A stretch of 64,000 nt of DNA from UBA1429 sp964482225 (GCA_964482225.1 CAYZWT010000018.1:16201-80200), one strand, 5' to 3'. Counted from the stretch's first letter, positions 17,552 to 25,799 are shown. Numbers and translations are program-made. Notes: generated by a model not told the origin, from the letters alone.

Positions 17552-18937
17552 ATGGACGACACCGCCGGCCGGCGCGCCGCCCTCATCGCCGTCACCATGA
17601 TCTCGTTCTCCACGCCGTTCATGATCTCGGGCGTCAACATCAGCCTGCCCGCCATCGGGCGTGAGCTGGAGCTGAGCGCCATCGCCCAGAGCTGGGTGAC
17701 CACCATCTACAGCCTCTCTACCGGCGTGTTCCTGCTGCCCTTTGGCAAGCTGGCCGATATCTATGGCCGCAAGCGGCTGTTCATCATCGGCGTCGTCCTG
17801 TACACCCTCGCGTCGGCCCTGTGCGCCCTGGCGGGCTCGGCGGCCACCCTGCTGGGCAGCCGCGCCTTTCAGGGCATTGGCGCGGCCCTGATCTTTGCCA
17901 CCAGCACGGCCATTCTCACCTCAATCTATCCCCCACGGCAGCGGGGTCGCGTCCTGGGCGTCAATGTGGCCGCCGTGTACGTGGGGCTCTCGGTGGGGCC
18001 CTACCTGGGCGGCGCCATGGTCGAGGCCCTAGGCTGGCGCAGCGTCTTTTGGGCCAACGTGCCCCTGGCCCTGCTCACCCTGGCGTTCACCCTCTGGAAG
18101 GTCAAGGGCGAGTGGGCCGATTCGCCGGGCGAGTCCTTTGACTTGCTGGGCTCGGGGGTCTATGGCGCCAGCGTGGTGGCGCTGATGATCGGCTTTGCCC
18201 AACTGCCCAACCTGAACGGCGTCTGGCTCATCCTGCTGGGCGCCCTGGCCGGGGCCGCCTTTCTCTGGCGCCAGGCGCACATCGCGACGCCCCTGCTCGA
18301 ACTGGGCCTCTTTCGGGGCAGCCGCGTGTTCACCCTCTCCAGCATCGCCGCCCTGATTGACTATGCCTCCACCATCTCGGTCACTTTTTTGATGAGCCTG
18401 TACTTGCAGTACATCAAGGGGCTCAGCCCGCGCGAGGCCGGGGCCGTGCTGGTGGCCCAACCCGTCGTGCAGGCCATCTTTTCGCCCGTCGCGGGCTGGA
18501 TCTCGGATCGCATCGCCGTGCGTTGGGTGGCCAGCCTGGGGTTGGCGTTCACCCTAACGGGGCTGGTCATGCTCACGCGCCTGAACGCCGCCACCGGCAT
18601 GGGCTATATCGTCGCCTGTCTGCTGGTGCTGGGCTTTGGCTTTGCCCTCTTTTCCTCGCCCAACACCAGCGCCATCATGGGGGCGGTGCGCCGCCGCCAC
18701 TATGGCGTGGCCTCGGGCATGGTGGCCACCATGCGCACCTTTGGGCAGATGCTCGGCATGGGTGTGGTGCTGATCCTCTTTGGCCTGTTCATGGGCCAGG
18801 TGCAGATCACCCCCGCCAACCATGCCGCGTTCGTCCAGAGCGTGCGGGTCGCCTTTACGATCTCGTCGGCGCTGTGCGCCGTGGCGCTGGTGGCCTCGCT
18901 GGCGCGGGGCGAGGCGCCAACGCCGCCGGAGGAGTGA
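17552..18937 (+). CDS. MFS transporter, DHA2 (EmrB/QacA-like, 14-TM type)
   Basis: A 461-residue integral membrane protein with a major-facilitator layout. TM1 holds ISGVNISLPAIGREL; the loop between TM2 and TM3 has the motif-A signature GKLADIYGRKRLF; TM5 carries the antiporter motif C region (GLSVGPYLGGAMVEALGWR). The second half shows GWISDRIAVRWVASLG. DHA2 proteins export drugs, dyes or metabolites by proton antiport; the substrate here is unknown. AGGAG lies 7 nt upstream and the gene has its own promoter, so there is no operon partner to help. The length is at the short end for 14-TM members, and a 12-TM arrangement cannot be excluded without prediction. Confidence 0.87.
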   Translation: MDDTAGRRAALIAVTMISFSTPFMISGVNISLPAIGRELELSAIAQSWVTTIYSLSTGVFLLPFGKLADIYGRKRLFIIGVVLYTLASALCALAGSAATLLGSRAFQGIGAALIFATSTAILTSIYPPRQRGRVLGVNVAAVYVGLSVGPYLGGAMVEALGWRSVFWANVPLALLTLAFTLWKVKGEWADSPGESFDLLGSGVYGASVVALMIGFAQLPNLNGVWLILLGALAGAAFLWRQAHIATPLLELGLFRGSRVFTLSSIAALIDYASTISVTFLMSLYLQYIKGLSPREAGAVLVAQPVVQAIFSPVAGWISDRIAVRWVASLGLAFTLTGLVMLTRLNAATGMGYIVACLLVLGFGFALFSSPNTSAIMGAVRRRHYGVASGMVATMRTFGQMLGMGVVLILFGLFMGQVQITPANHAAFVQSVRVAFTISSALCAVALVASLARGEAPTPPEE

Positions 18938-19023
18938 TGGCAGCCAGAAGGACGCCACAGTATCAATTCAGAATGGGAGGGAAAGCGGCCAACACATTGT
19001 GGACGGCGGCGGCGAACCTTGGA

Positions 19024-19093
19024 GGGCGGGCGTCCCGCCCGCTACGCTGCGTACGCATACATGCGTCTGCAGCGTAGCGCAGTGCAACTGCGC
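19024..19093. repeat. Cluster of three palindromes between the MFS and GNAT genes
   Basis: Three hairpins follow each other: a 7-bp GC stem (19024-19040); a larger one whose outer 10-bp arms GCTACGCTGC/GCAGCGTAGC (19041-19050, 19069-19078) enclose inner arms ACGCAT/ATGCGT (19053-19058, 19061-19066); and GCGCAGT/ACTGCGC (19077-19093). The pattern is that of a REP-like or cruciform element. Translations on both strands yield only low-complexity shadows, so 18938-19314 is treated as non-coding. Confidence 0.55.
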
Positions 19094-19213
19094 GCTCCCA
19101 AGCCGAGCGAGGGCTCACCGATTGCGGGATGTGGGCATCACCGTCCTGAGCAGTCAAGAGCCCATCCCCTCAGAGTTGAACAGTTACACGCCGCGCGCGC
19201 TCGGGGCCGCCGA

Positions 19214-19242
19214 TTGACACCCTCGCCCGGTTGCGGGATAAT
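19214..19242 (+). promoter_or_regulatory. Promoter of the GNAT gene
   Basis: A perfect TTGACA (19214-19219), a 17-bp spacer and GATAAT (19237-19242), about 70 bp upstream of the GNAT start. Confidence 0.75.
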
Positions 19243-19314
19243 CCCCCTGACGCTGGCGCCGCCCATGCCTGCACAGAGCCAGACGGTCAATCTCGATGTG
19301 AGGTGTGGTAGAGC

Positions 19315-19764
19315 ATGGACGCATCCCAGGTAGAGTTGCGCGTTGGGTGCGAGATTCCCTTGAGCGAACTGATCGGCCTGTACGATTCGGTGGGCTGGAA
19401 GGCCTACACCGTCTCGGAGCGACGGCCGGATCTGCCGCGCGCGCTGCGCAACTCGACCTATGTGGTCTCGGCCTGGTACGAGGAGCGGCTGATCGGCCTG
19501 GCCCGCGCCCTCTCGGACGACGTCTCGGTCTTTTACCTGCAAGACCTGCTGGTGTTGCCGGGCTATCAGGGCCAGGGGGTCGGGACGCTGCTGTTGCGCC
19601 ATTGCCTGGAGCGCTATGCCCACGTGCGGCTACATGTCCTGCTCACCGACGACGACGAGCGGGCGCGGCGCTTTTACGAGTCCTTTGGCTTTCGGAGCAT
19701 CCGCGAGCTGAGCGAGACCCCGCTGAACGCCTTTGTGCGGGTGCATGGCGTCGAGCTGAGCTAG
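19315..19764 (+). CDS. GNAT family N-acetyltransferase
   Basis: A 149-residue acetyltransferase expected to move an acetyl group from acetyl-CoA to an amine. The acetyl-CoA pyrophosphate-binding loop is clear (LPGYQGQGVGTLLLRHCL, matching Q/R-x-x-G-x-G), preceded by the beta4 strand VFYLQDLLVLP and followed by ARRFYESFGFRSI, the usual end of motif B. The N-terminal half (IGLYDSVGWKAYTV) resembles GNATs of the YpeA/RimI-like general class. A GAGGTG lies upstream of the ATG. It has a near-consensus promoter and ends 9 bp from the convergent lactonase gene. The substrate is unknown. Confidence 0.85.
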   Translation: MDASQVELRVGCEIPLSELIGLYDSVGWKAYTVSERRPDLPRALRNSTYVVSAWYEERLIGLARALSDDVSVFYLQDLLVLPGYQGQGVGTLLLRHCLERYAHVRLHVLLTDDDERARRFYESFGFRSIRELSETPLNAFVRVHGVELS

Positions 19765-19772
19765 AGCCGCCC

Positions 19773-20795
19773 CTATTCCGCGCCCCCCATTGCCAGCGCC
19801 AACACCCACATCGGGTTGCGCCCCAGGGCATAGGTCGCGATCTCGTCCAGTTGGCCGGTGGCGTCATCCAGGGCATAGGCCGCCAGCCGGTCGGAGCCAA
19901 GGCCCGCCGTGTACAGGAACCGCCCCGAGGGCTCCATTCCGAACACCCGGGGCGTGGGTTCGGTGGGCCGGTGCCCCGCCGCCGTGATCAGCCCCGTATC
20001 CCCGGCCACGCCAAACACCGCCAGGCTATCGTGCCCCCGGTTCGAGACGAACAGCCAACGCCCGTTGGGGCTCATGTGGATCTGGGCGCAGCTATTCTTG
20101 CCCGTGAACCCCTCCGGCAACGTCGAGAGGGTCTGCATGAGTTCGAGCTGCCCCGTACCGGCATCCAGGGCATAGCTGCTGACGGTGGAGCTATCCTCGT
20201 TGGAGACGTACACCCGGTCCAGGCTGGGGTGGTAGCAATAGTGGCGCGGCCCGGCCTCCGGTTGCACCGGCGCCTTGGGTTGGGGCAGGGGCGTCAAGCG
20301 CCCGCTGGCGGCATCGAAAGCGAATTGCAGGATCTGGTTGGCGGGCACGGTGTGGGGCAAGTAGGCGTAACGGTTGGAGGGATCGGTGCGGATGCAATGG
20401 GCGTGGGGCGCCGTCTCGATCCACTGCACCGCCTCTTGTGCCAGCGCGCCATCCTCGCCGATGCGATGCACCGCGCAGCGCCCAGCCCCATAGTAGGCCG
20501 TCAGGGCATAGCGCCCGGCGCGGTCGGTCGAGACATAGCAGGGGTCCACGGGCAGCTCGATGGCGCTGATGACCTCGCCCAGGCCGCGCGCCGTGTCCAG
20601 GCGCAGGGTGGCCAGACCGGGGCGGCGGCGCAGGCCCACCACCAGCCAGCGGCCTTGCGGGTCCACCGCCAGGGGCGCGGGGCCATCTGGCAGCTCGTAC
20701 TGACCCTCGACGGCCAGGGCACCGGTGTGGGCGTCCATGCGGTAGATCGTGATCCGGTCGGCATCCTGCTGGCAACAAAAGACCCGCGTGACCAT
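19773..20795 (-). CDS. Lactonase-family beta-propeller (6-phosphogluconolactonase-like)
   Basis: A 340-residue seven-bladed propeller of the Pgl/YbhE type (lactonase, PF10282). Blade repeats are visible as D-x-x-G-R-W/Y motifs (DPQGRWLVV, DRAGRYALT, DPSNRYAYL, SPNGRWLFVSNRGHDSL, EPSGRFLYT), and HCIRTDPSNRY and RVFGMEPSG are typical of the family. The known activity is hydrolysis of 6-phosphogluconolactone, though several members act on other lactones or are structural. The start at 20795 was chosen for GGAGGAG about 6 nt upstream. It is the third gene of the PRPP-synthetase/SDR/lactonase run, 35 bp after the SDR. An NAD(P)-linked sugar oxidation giving a lactone (SDR) followed by ring opening (this protein) is a sensible inference. 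Confidence 0.83.
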   Translation of the reverse strand: MVTRVFCCQQDADRITIYRMDAHTGALAVEGQYELPDGPAPLAVDPQGRWLVVGLRRRPGLATLRLDTARGLGEVISAIELPVDPCYVSTDRAGRYALTAYYGAGRCAVHRIGEDGALAQEAVQWIETAPHAHCIRTDPSNRYAYLPHTVPANQILQFAFDAASGRLTPLPQPKAPVQPEAGPRHYCYHPSLDRVYVSNEDSSTVSSYALDAGTGQLELMQTLSTLPEGFTGKNSCAQIHMSPNGRWLFVSNRGHDSLAVFGVAGDTGLITAAGHRPTEPTPRVFGMEPSGRFLYTAGLGSDRLAAYALDDATGQLDEIATYALGRNPMWVLALAMGGAE

Positions 20796-20830
20796 CTGTT
20801 TCTCCTCCAGGTTTTGCATCGAGCGGCTCT

Positions 20831-21646
20831 CTAGGCCTGGGCGTCCTCCGCCAGGGCGCGCTGCACCGTCGCGCCCACCGAATCCTGCAACTGGGCCGTG
20901 AGCCCGCCATCCACCAGCAGGGCGTGGCCCGTGATGAACGAGGCCTCATCCGAGGCCAGGAACAGGGCCGCCTGGGCCACCTCGTGGGTGGTGCCGGGCC
21001 GGCCCAGGGGATAGATCAACTGTTGCAGACGCATCCGCTCGGGGTTGGCCTGCAAGATGCCGACGTTCTTTTCCGTCACGATCATGCCGGGGCAGATGGC
21101 GTTCACGCGGATGCCCTGTGGGCCGTAATCCACGGCCATCTGGCGGGTCAGGTTCACCAGGGCCGCTTTCATGGCGTCATAGGGAAAGTAGGAGCGCGAG
21201 GCCAGGATGCCATGCACCGAAGCGACATTGAGGATCACGCCGCCCCCGCCCTTGATCATCTCGGGGATGGCGCAGCGGCTGCCGATCACCGCCGCGCGGA
21301 TGATGGTCTGATAGCTCAGGTCCAGGTCTTCCAGCGGCACCTCGGTCAGGCGCCCGTTGGGGCCGCTCCAGGCGTTGTTCATCAGGATATCCAGGCGGCC
21401 AAAGGCCTCGATGGCGCTGGCTACCAGGATCTGCGGGGTCTCGGGGTCGGTGATGTCGCCCGGTACATAGATCGCCTCGCCGCCTGCCGCCTGAATGCCC
21501 GCCGCCACCTCTTGCCCCAGCCCTTCCCGGCGCCCGTGCACTACCACGCGGGCGCCCTCTTGGGCGAACAGCTCGGCGCTGGCCCGCCCGATGCCCGATG
21601 TCGAGCCGGTGATGATCGCAACCTTGTCTGCCAGTCTCTTGCTCAC
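20831..21646 (-). CDS. SDR-family NAD(P)-dependent oxidoreductase
   Basis: A 271-residue classical short-chain dehydrogenase. It shows the cofactor glycine motif TGSTSGIG near residue 14, GDITDPETP, the NNA-type motif (ILMNNAWSG), the catalytic Ser in NVASVHG and the Tyr/Lys pair in YDAMKAAL, and the PG motif of the substrate loop (CPGMIVTEKN). Translation starts at a GTG with GGAGAG 6 nt upstream. It lies 22 bp downstream of the PRPP synthetase gene and 35 bp upstream of the lactonase gene, so the three are probably cotranscribed. The substrate could be a sugar (glucose-dehydrogenase-like), in line with the lactonase, but that is not proven by sequence. Confidence 0.9.
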   Translation of the reverse strand: MSKRLADKVAIITGSTSGIGRASAELFAQEGARVVVHGRREGLGQEVAAGIQAAGGEAIYVPGDITDPETPQILVASAIEAFGRLDILMNNAWSGPNGRLTEVPLEDLDLSYQTIIRAAVIGSRCAIPEMIKGGGGVILNVASVHGILASRSYFPYDAMKAALVNLTRQMAVDYGPQGIRVNAICPGMIVTEKNVGILQANPERMRLQQLIYPLGRPGTTHEVAQAALFLASDEASFITGHALLVDGGLTAQLQDSVGATVQRALAEDAQA

Positions 21647-21668
21647 TTGTTACTCTCCGGTATGGTGG

Positions 21669-22982
21669 CTAGTCGTAAAAGCCCAGGCTACGGGGCGCAT
21701 CGGCGCGCCACAAGGGGCTGATTGAGGTGCCCCGGTGGATGCCCCGAATGGCATAGGCCAGCATGGGCGCCACGCTCAGGATGCGCAGCTTGGGGTGGCG
21801 CTTGGGCGGCGGCACCAACACCGTATCTGTGACCACCAACTCGTCCAGCCAGGGGGCGTCCAGGCGCGGCAGGGCGCTGGGCAACAGCACCGGGTGGGTG
21901 ATGGCCACGTGCACCTCGGGGCGCGCCCCCTGTTCCAGCAGAGAGGGCACCTGGGTCAGTACGCTGCCGCTGGCGATAATGTCGTCAATCAGGATGGGCA
22001 CTTTACCGCGCACATCGCCCACCACATGGGTGGTCTCGACCCGGCCCCCGGCCTCGCGCCGCTTTTGCATCAACACCAGGGGGATGCCCAACGCCTGGGC
22101 ATAGAGCCCAGCCAGGCGCGCCCGGCCCACATCGGGCGCGACAATGACGGCATCTTGCAGATAGGGCTTGTCGCGAAAATAGTCGGCCAGGATCGCATAG
22201 GCCTGGAGCCGGTCCACAGGCACGGTGAAAAAACCCTGGGTGGCCTCGGCGTGAATGTCCACATAGATCACCCGGTCCACGCCCACCGTCTCGAGCATGG
22301 TAGCCACCAGCCGCGCGCTGATGGCCTCGCGCCCCTGGGCCATGCGCTCCTGGCGCGCATAGGGAAAGTAGGGCACGATGGCCGTGATCTGGGCCGCCGA
22401 CGCCCGGCGCAACGCATCCACCATGAGCAGCATCTCCATCAGGTGCTCGTTCACCGGCGCGGTGCAGGGCTGGATCACGAATACATCGGTCTTGCGCACC
22501 ACCTCGTCTATCTGAATATAGACCTCGCTATCAGGGAAGGAGCGCACCGTCAAAGAGGCCAGGGGCGAGCCCAAGCGCCGGGCTACCGCCTGGGCCAGGG
22601 GACGGTTGGCGCGCCCGGCAAAGATGCGAATGTCGTTTTCGGCGGGTTCCTGGTGGGCCATGCGCCCCAGCCCCAACACGTGCGCCTCGACGGCGTTCAG
22701 CAAGGCCGATTCAGGGCCCTCGGCAGCGTATTCGTGCACCTCGGGCAGCAAGCGGCACACGCCCCCCAGCCCCTGCAAGATGCAATCGGCCCGCTCCAAA
22801 GGGGGGCTCTCCTCGCGCATCTGCCGCATGAGGCATTGCACCAGCTCTTGGAACTCGTCCAGGTTGTGGTGCAGTGAGATCGGGGCAGTGGGCGTATCAG
22901 CCCGCCGGTATACAAAGCCCCAATCGCGCCAGTCCTCTCCTCCCGGCCAGCGGGCCTGCAACACGCGGTAGAATATCCTCAC
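21669..22982 (-). CDS. Ribose-phosphate pyrophosphokinase-like protein with N-terminal extension
   Basis: A 437-residue protein. Residues from about 117 on form a PRPP synthetase: DIRIFAGRANRPLAQ, SFPDSEVYIQIDEVV, YFPYARQERMAQGREAIS, YVDIHAEATQGFF, the flexible catalytic loop KRREAGGRVETTHV and the PRPP-binding loop LIDDIIASGSV. It should make PRPP from ribose 5-phosphate and ATP. The first 116 residues are an unidentified extension (FYRVLQARWPGGEDWRDWG onward), so the protein is much longer than the usual 310-320 residues. The GTG at 22982 was chosen because GAGGGG lies 6 nt upstream and the promoter at 23066-23037 rules out the longer frame. It heads an operon with the SDR and lactonase genes. 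The loop ASG replaces the common TxG, a point for checking activity. Confidence 0.82.
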   Translation of the reverse strand: MRIFYRVLQARWPGGEDWRDWGFVYRRADTPTAPISLHHNLDEFQELVQCLMRQMREESPPLERADCILQGLGGVCRLLPEVHEYAAEGPESALLNAVEAHVLGLGRMAHQEPAENDIRIFAGRANRPLAQAVARRLGSPLASLTVRSFPDSEVYIQIDEVVRKTDVFVIQPCTAPVNEHLMEMLLMVDALRRASAAQITAIVPYFPYARQERMAQGREAISARLVATMLETVGVDRVIYVDIHAEATQGFFTVPVDRLQAYAILADYFRDKPYLQDAVIVAPDVGRARLAGLYAQALGIPLVLMQKRREAGGRVETTHVVGDVRGKVPILIDDIIASGSVLTQVPSLLEQGARPEVHVAITHPVLLPSALPRLDAPWLDELVVTDTVLVPPPKRHPKLRILSVAPMLAYAIRGIHRGTSISPLWRADAPRSLGFYD

Positions 22983-23036
22983 GTCTTCCCCCTCAGTTTG
23001 CACTGTGCACCGCCGAGCGCAGCTTGATGCAAACGT

Positions 23037-23066
23037 AGTATAATCAACCGGTTCCGGACGTGTCAA
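23037..23066 (-). promoter_or_regulatory. Promoter of the PRPP-synthetase/SDR/lactonase operon
   Basis: Minus-strand TTGACA (23066-23061), an 18-bp spacer and TATACT (23042-23037). A TATAAT also reads on the plus strand at 23039-23044 towards the CrtI-like gene, so the divergent genes share overlapping -10 regions and may be inversely controlled. Confidence 0.68.
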
Positions 23067-23080
23067 CGAGGAGGTGGGGC

Positions 23081-24568
23081 ATGACCACTGGTAGCATGAT
23101 CATCATCGGGGCAGGGGTCGCGGGCCTGGCGACGGGCTGCTATGCCCGCATGAATGGCTATGAAACGCTTTTGCTGGAAAAGCACGACCGCCCCGGCGGC
23201 GTGTGCGCCTCGTGGCAGCGGGGCGATTATGTCTTTGATTACTGCCTGCACCACATGGCCGGCACCGCCCCCGCTTCTCCCCTGCACCGCGTCTGGCGCG
23301 CCCTGGGCGCCCTGGATGACACGCCCATCCTGAACGACGAAAGCCTGGTGCGCATCGAGGCCCCTGACGGGCAGGCGTTGGATCTCTATGGCGACCTGGA
23401 TCGCCTTCAGGCCCATATGCTGGCGCTGGCGCCGGGCGATGGCCCGGCCGTCCGGCGCTATGTGGGGGCGGCGCGTTCCCTGGCCAAGGCTGACGTCATG
23501 GCTATGGGCTTGCACGACCTGGCAGGTAACCTGCGCCTGGCCCTGCGCTTTCCTACCATTATGCGCTGCGGCGGCATTCGGCTGGACCAACTGGCCGCCC
23601 AGTTCACCGATCCCTTTATGCAGCGCGCCCTGGCCCGCGCCCAGTATGGCATGGACGGGGCCGGCATCCCCGTCATGGCCAATGTCATGTTTCTGGGCGG
23701 CCTCCAGCGGGGCGATCTGGGCCGGCCCTGGGGCGGCTCGGGCGCCATGTCCCAGCGCATGGCGGATCGGTACCAAGCCCTGGGCGGCGAGCTCGTCTAC
23801 AGGGCGCCGGTGCGCGAGATCATTATCGAGGGCGACAGGGCGCGGGGCGTGCGGCTGGCCGATGGCACAGAGCGCCGGGCCGACCTGGTCGTTTCCGCAG
23901 CCGATGGCTATGCCACGGTATTCAGGATGCTGGGCGGCCGCTACACCAACCCCATCATTGACGCCTTTTACCAGGCTTACCCGGAGGAGCAGGAGTTTGG
24001 CCTGACGGTCTATTTGGGCGTGAACCGTGACCTGACGGATGAGCCCCATCATCTGACGCTGCTGTATGACGAGCCGATCGAGATCGCCGGCCGTTCCCAT
24101 AGCGCCCTCTATGTCGAGACCATGGCCCACGACGCGGGCATGGCGCCGCCGGGCAAGTCGGTCGTCAAGGCTGTGGCCACAGGCGCCTATGCGCCCTGGA
24201 AGGAGCTGCGCGAGCAGGACCCCGCCGCCTATCGCGCTGCCAAGCGCGCCATCGCCGATGCTGTGGCCCAAAAGCTGGACCAGCGCTGGCCGGGGCTGGC
24301 CGCCAACGTGGAGGCATGGGACGTGGTCACTCCTGTGACCGTGGAGCGCTACACCGGCAGCTTTCGGGGCTGGCAGCCCTGGGGCGCCCCCAAGGGCGGC
24401 ATGAAGGTCATGTTCCAGGGGCTGACCAAGACCCTGCCGGGCCTTGAAGGGTTCCACCACGTGGGCCAGTGGGCCAAGGCCATGATCGGGCTCCCCAATG
24501 CCGCCATCTCGGGGCGCGCCCTGGTGAAGCAACTGTGCCGCCAGGCCGGGCGCCGGTTCGAGGAGTGA
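23081..24568 (+). CDS. CrtI/phytoene-desaturase-like FAD-dependent oxidoreductase
   Basis: A 495-residue flavoprotein. The N-terminal FAD dinucleotide fold (IIIGAGVAGLATGCYARMNG, residues 6-25) is followed by LLEKHDRPGGVCASW. The middle carries the second nucleotide-contact region (ADGTERRADLVVSAADGYAT), and the C-terminus ends with the family motif FHHVGQWAKAMIGLPNAAISGRAL, which positions the FAD. The superfamily includes phytoene desaturases, carotenoid isomerases and all-trans-retinol saturases. No other carotenoid gene is nearby, so the exact substrate is open. GAGGAGG lies about 6 nt upstream. Translation from 23060 is possible but would start upstream of that ribosome site. Confidence 0.85.
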   Translation: MTTGSMIIIGAGVAGLATGCYARMNGYETLLLEKHDRPGGVCASWQRGDYVFDYCLHHMAGTAPASPLHRVWRALGALDDTPILNDESLVRIEAPDGQALDLYGDLDRLQAHMLALAPGDGPAVRRYVGAARSLAKADVMAMGLHDLAGNLRLALRFPTIMRCGGIRLDQLAAQFTDPFMQRALARAQYGMDGAGIPVMANVMFLGGLQRGDLGRPWGGSGAMSQRMADRYQALGGELVYRAPVREIIIEGDRARGVRLADGTERRADLVVSAADGYATVFRMLGGRYTNPIIDAFYQAYPEEQEFGLTVYLGVNRDLTDEPHHLTLLYDEPIEIAGRSHSALYVETMAHDAGMAPPGKSVVKAVATGAYAPWKELREQDPAAYRAAKRAIADAVAQKLDQRWPGLAANVEAWDVVTPVTVERYTGSFRGWQPWGAPKGGMKVMFQGLTKTLPGLEGFHHVGQWAKAMIGLPNAAISGRALVKQLCRQAGRRFEE

Positions 24569-24679
24569 TCTATGCCCAGGCGCTTTTGCGCAGATCGGAA
24601 TATCGCCAAGAGCGCAGGAGGTGTGTCAACTCGGATGATAATCGCACCGAACGCGGAGACCGCCCGGCCGATCCACGTT

Positions 24680-24708
24680 TTATGGTACACTCACATTTGT
24701 GCTATAAT
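24680..24708 (+). promoter_or_regulatory. Promoter A of the amino-acid binding-protein cassette
   Basis: TTATGG (24680-24685), a 17-bp spacer and TATAAT (24703-24708), with an extended -10 (TGTGCTATAAT). The same promoter recurs at 25771-25799, with a TTTATGGTACACT stretch in common. Confidence 0.78.
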
Positions 24709-24714
24709 CCCCGG

Positions 24715-24889
24715 CAGTCTCTACCCTTCAGCAACAGGGCGTCAGGAGGGCGCTGAAGGGTAGCATTCGAGACGATGAGCAAGGGTGCTCGCGCCCAAAG
24801 CTGGGAATACGGAGGGCGCCCCTCTGCAAAGGTCATCTCGAAGGCAGAGGGCTAGATCAGTCTGCTCGCAAGCTAAGGAGGAGCACGGA
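24715..24889 (+). promoter_or_regulatory. Structured 5' leader A (candidate cis-regulatory RNA)
   Basis: A roughly 175-nt untranslated leader. The 5' stem TACCCTTCAGC/GCTGAAGGGTA (24722-24732 with 24752-24762) is perfect. A second helix pairs GAGCA (24776-24780) with TGCTC (24786-24790). At the 3' end TGCTC (24863-24867) can pair with GAGCA (24881-24885), enclosing the AAGGAG ribosome site. The four pentamers are mutually complementary, so alternative folds are possible. The homologous leader at 25806-25967 keeps all of these pieces while the sequence between them has drifted. It matches no riboswitch class I can recognise. Confidence 0.55.
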
Positions 24890-25672
24890 ATGAAGTTCAA
24901 ATGGGGAGCGTTGTTGACCGTTCTATTGGCCGTGGCGTTGCTGGCAACCGCCTGCACAGACGCGCCGGCCAGCAGCGGGGCTGAGGGGGACAAGGTCTAT
25001 GTTGTGGCCATGGATGCGTCCTTCCCGCCGATGGAGTTTGTGGATGAGAACAAGGAGATCGTCGGCTTTGACGTGGATCTCCTGACGGCCATCGCCGAGG
25101 AGATGGGGTTCGAGTTCGAGATCAAGAACACCGCCTGGGATGGCATCTTTGCCGGGCTCGAGAGCGGCGACTATGACGTGATCATGTCGGCGGTGACGAT
25201 CCGCGCGGATCGCCAGGAAAAGTACGACTTTACCGATCCGTACATCAATGCCGGACAGGCCATCGTCGTGCGCGCCGATGACACCGAGATCCTGGGCCCC
25301 GACGATCTCTCCGGGCGCAACGTGGGCGCGCAGATCGGCACCACCGGCGCCTTTGCCATCCAGGATATCGCGGGCGCCATCCTCAAAGAGTACGACTCGG
25401 CCGATTTGGCGCTCTTGGACCTGGTGAGCGGCAACATTGACGCCGTGGTGGTGGATACCCCCGTGGCCGCCGACTATGCCCTTCTTTCGGCCCAGTTCGC
25501 CGGCCGCCTCAAGATCGTGGGCGACGCCATTACCAGCGAAGAGTATGGCGCCCTGGTCAACAAGGGCCAGAACCAAGAGTTCCTCGAGATGTTCAATGAG
25601 GGTCTGTCGCGCGTCCAGAGCTCGGGCATGTATGACCAGATCTATGCGCGGTGGATTTCGCCCGTCGAATAG
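24890..25672 (+). CDS. GlnH/HisJ-type amino-acid-binding lipoprotein (SBP family 3)
   Basis: A 260-residue ABC-importer binding protein. The lipoprotein signal peptide KFKWGALLTVLLAVALLATAC ends at a lipobox Cys near residue 22. The SBP_bac_3 fold follows, with VVAMDASFPPMEFVDENKEI, the signature GFDVDLLTAIAEEMGFEF, YDVIMSAVTIRADRQEKYDFTDPY and the hinge segment VGAQIGTTGAFA. It should bind a polar amino acid in the periplasm-like space and deliver it to a GlnP/GlnQ transporter. Fitting genes lie at 31326-33541, separated from it by the Liv system. AAGGAG lies about 8 nt upstream. Its promoter, leader and signal peptide are shared with the next gene, although the mature proteins are unrelated. 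Confidence 0.9.
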   Translation: MKFKWGALLTVLLAVALLATACTDAPASSGAEGDKVYVVAMDASFPPMEFVDENKEIVGFDVDLLTAIAEEMGFEFEIKNTAWDGIFAGLESGDYDVIMSAVTIRADRQEKYDFTDPYINAGQAIVVRADDTEILGPDDLSGRNVGAQIGTTGAFAIQDIAGAILKEYDSADLALLDLVSGNIDAVVVDTPVAADYALLSAQFAGRLKIVGDAITSEEYGALVNKGQNQEFLEMFNEGLSRVQSSGMYDQIYARWISPVE

Positions 25673-25679
25673 CGACCAA

Positions 25680-25720
25680 GCGGCGCCGGCCTGGCCGTGT
25701 GCTGGCCAGGCCGGCGCCGC
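25680..25720. terminator. 17-bp perfect hairpin after the GlnH-like gene
   Basis: Positions 25680-25696 pair perfectly with 25704-25720 around a 7-nt loop, directly after the stop codon. There is no T-tract. The next gene has its own promoter 50 bp on, so this probably ends the GlnH-like mRNA or protects its 3' end. Confidence 0.6.
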
Positions 25721-25770
25721 AGCCAACACCTGGTGCGGCTGCGGTTGAACGGTGCGGCGGCGCGGGCGTT

Positions 25771-25799
25771 TTATGGTACACTTGTATTTGTGCTATAAT
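25771..25799 (+). promoter_or_regulatory. Promoter B of the amino-acid binding-protein cassette
   Basis: TTATGG (25771-25776), a 17-bp spacer and TATAAT (25794-25799), with the same extended -10 (TGTGCTATAAT) as promoter A at 24680-24708. Confidence 0.78.

Noticed and set aside
18963..19333. Small ORFs on both strands between the MFS and GNAT genes
   Set aside because: They translate palindromic repeat DNA; the strong promoter at 19214-19242 overlaps them and no ribosome site is present.
24715..24889. Known riboswitch (glycine, lysine, SAM, c-di-GMP, cobalamin) in the binding-protein leader
   Set aside because: The characteristic conserved cores of these classes are not present; only fragments such as GGGAAGCTGG look similar. 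It is therefore listed as an unassigned leader.
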